Source of the DNA: Chionis minor
Taxonomy: Eukaryota; Chordata; Aves; Charadriiformes; Chionididae
Direction of reading: 5' to 3'
DNA: 64,000 bases
NCBI GenBank assembly: GCA_013398295.1
Contig: VZSF01007297.1
Span: 1 to 64,000 of the forward strand
Shown: one piece after another, positions 62,359 to 64,000 of the stretch
Layout of the letters: the number at the start of each line of letters is the position of its first letter
How positions within the stretch are numbered: the first letter of the stretch is position 1
Made by a program: the position numbers and the translations under genes
The notes under the pieces: generated by a model
What the model was told of the DNA's origin: nothing
Database searches by the model: none
What the model saw: only the letters and a program-made list of their open reading frames with translations

Positions 62359-62363
62359 GAGGT
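62359..62363. repeat. Target-site duplication (right), GAGGT
   Basis: Matches 61674-61678 exactly and abuts the CA end of the LTR. Confidence 0.8.
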
Positions 62364-64000
62364 GATGTCAAAGCTGTGCCCACATCAGTCAAGCATTGAA
62401 TCTGTTTCCTTTTTCCCAAAGCCCTGGAGCTGTCCTGCTGCTAATACCCAAGGCTCGGTTACACCAGCGCTCCCAAAGGGATTTCCAGCGTGGGCAGTCT
62501 GTTGGCAGCAATCCCACTGTTCCCTATACCTGCCATCCTATCTCTCCCAAAACCACCATTCCCTTCCCTTCTGCGCCTGATGGGAAGAGCAAAGCAGAAA
62601 ATGCAAGACCAATTCCTACATGCACCCTCTTGCTGGTGCCACCTTCTTTCCTTTGGAGGCTCACCTGGAGCTGGCATGGACAGTAGGGCCATCATGAGCT
62701 TGTGGGGAAAGAGATGCTGAGGTCCTGGCACCATCCACATGCCCAGTGCTCAGTGGGCCACCCATGGGATCACAGAATGGGGACACCTGCTCAGGAGTTG
62801 TGTGGTACTCACAGAGCTAGCTGTGCACCAGGGAGCAGCAGGTGGCCTGGAAGAGGCCAACATGATAAAACAGCTGAACACCTTTAGCCCCTGGATTTCA
62901 ATTCTGTGGAGACATGAAGCGGCACAGCAGGCAAGAGGCGATGGTTGCTGCATTCCTCCCTGAATGGCAAGGGCCTTCCACCGGCTTCTTAGCTCTGCTG
63001 TCGTTTGGAGGTCAAACACAATAGGAAATGGCAGAAAGTGGCGATCCAGAAGTTGTCACCGAAGTGCTGACTGTGGATTTTCTCAGGCTGACAAAAGTGC
63101 AGGGATCTATAGCCAGCTTTAAGAGAGATGGGAACCATGGCATCTCATGTTATTTGGCGAAACTAATGAAGTCTAGTCTTTTTATTTTTTCTCTCTTGAA
63201 AATTGAAATGCTTTGGGAAAACTGTATCCTCTGTCTCGTGGCTGCAGGCAGATCTCCTGAATAAGCTATTGTCAGGCCTCAGAGATGTGAGTCAAAGCAT
63301 CTTTAATCTCTGGGCGGGAGCGTTCTCCATGGCTTTCATGCTTTGGAATAAATCTTCAGAGACGTTCCCAAATTAAGCGCGATTCCTTTCTAATCTCCTT
63401 GCACTTCTTCCTCTCCCCATTTTATCAGCCAGGCTCAAACACATTCAGCATGGCCTACTTCGAAGCAAAGTGATTAATGCAATCGCTTCAGGTTTTAGGA
63501 GGGATCAGTGCTTACAGCAGGGGAAAGGGCTCCTGCGGTTGCCGGCAGCCCCAGCTCCACAGCAGCTTGGAAGACTTACAGAGATCTGCCTGTGAGCAGA
63601 GCTGACAGCAGAGGGTGGCATCAGGGATCACACACTCACATCGGCATTTTCCAGACTCCAGCGGGAGCCTGCTCAGTGTCCCAGCGATTCTCCGAGCCCT
63701 TGAAGATCAGAAACAGCATCAGGCTGGTGCCTCCTGGGCCTGAGGGAGAAGGAGAGAGGAGCTGCTGGTCTGCAGAAGGGATGTGCTGTGCTGCTCAGCG
63801 GCACCCCTGCCCTTCCTGTGCCCTGGGCAGCAGTCGGGTACCACAACCTCCGCCTGCTCCTTCAGACAGAGGCAGCCGAGTGGAGCATCGCAGCTCCTGC
63901 TGCTCAGCTGCAGCTGGCACACATCTGGCATAGGAGAGAAGTTTGGGGTTTGCATCACCACCACGTGGGATTCAGGCCTAGCTGTAGAATGTGAAAAGCC
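62364..64000. other. Non-genic stretch to the window end
   Basis: No exon or repeat recognised. A 141-codon plus-strand frame at 63508-63933 is Ser/Pro/Arg-rich with no domain. A block near 63280-63480 is AT-richer and could be regulatory, but nothing specific supports it. Confidence 0.5.

Overview
The window looks like bird genomic DNA. The evidence is several CR1 LINE fragments (two with recognisable reverse-transcriptase reading frames, others carrying the typical CR1 3' tail), a complete solo LTR and a second LTR start with the avian-style terminus TGTCCTGGTTTGAG, eroded MIR-like SINE relics, and low gene density. Nothing bacterial or plasmid-like is present. Most open frames are short and chance-like, so only one stretch is called as a protein-coding exon.

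Layout. 1-300: small CpG-rich core. 300-3500: non-genic, with one candidate conserved noncoding element. 3546-3957 (minus strand): an exon of a small glycosylated membrane protein that I cannot name, ending in a textbook splice donor. 4670-5110: second CpG-rich patch with a phase-compatible candidate first coding exon for that gene (inference). 5.1-19 kb: intronic or intergenic DNA with MIR relics and AT-rich blocks that may be regulatory. 19.1-19.4 kb: CR1 tail. 19.85-20.73 kb: degenerate ~22-23-bp minisatellite built around TTCYNGGAA. 25.9-26.25 kb: CR1 tail. 26.84-27.48 kb: purine-rich 18-bp minisatellite. 33.5-34.0 kb: CR1 reverse-transcriptase fragment. 42.4 kb: LTR start fragment. 51.1-51.4 kb: CR1 tail. 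55 kb: old CR1 in the opposite orientation. 56.7 and 57.65 kb: a 34-bp direct repeat 957 bp apart. 59.5-60.1 kb: CR1 fragment(s). 61.68-62.36 kb: 680-bp solo LTR flanked by a perfect 5-bp target duplication (GAGGT).

The picture is the edge of one membrane-protein gene, transcribed on the minus strand and continuing off the low-coordinate end, plus about 59 kb of non-coding DNA. The two minisatellites are the least ordinary structures. The first carries at least sixteen TTCN3GAA (STAT/GAS-type) palindromes. The second is a 645-bp purine-rich array whose 18-bp period keeps a long but probably meaningless frame open on the minus strand. No multi-gene system, CRISPR array, tRNA or rRNA gene was seen.
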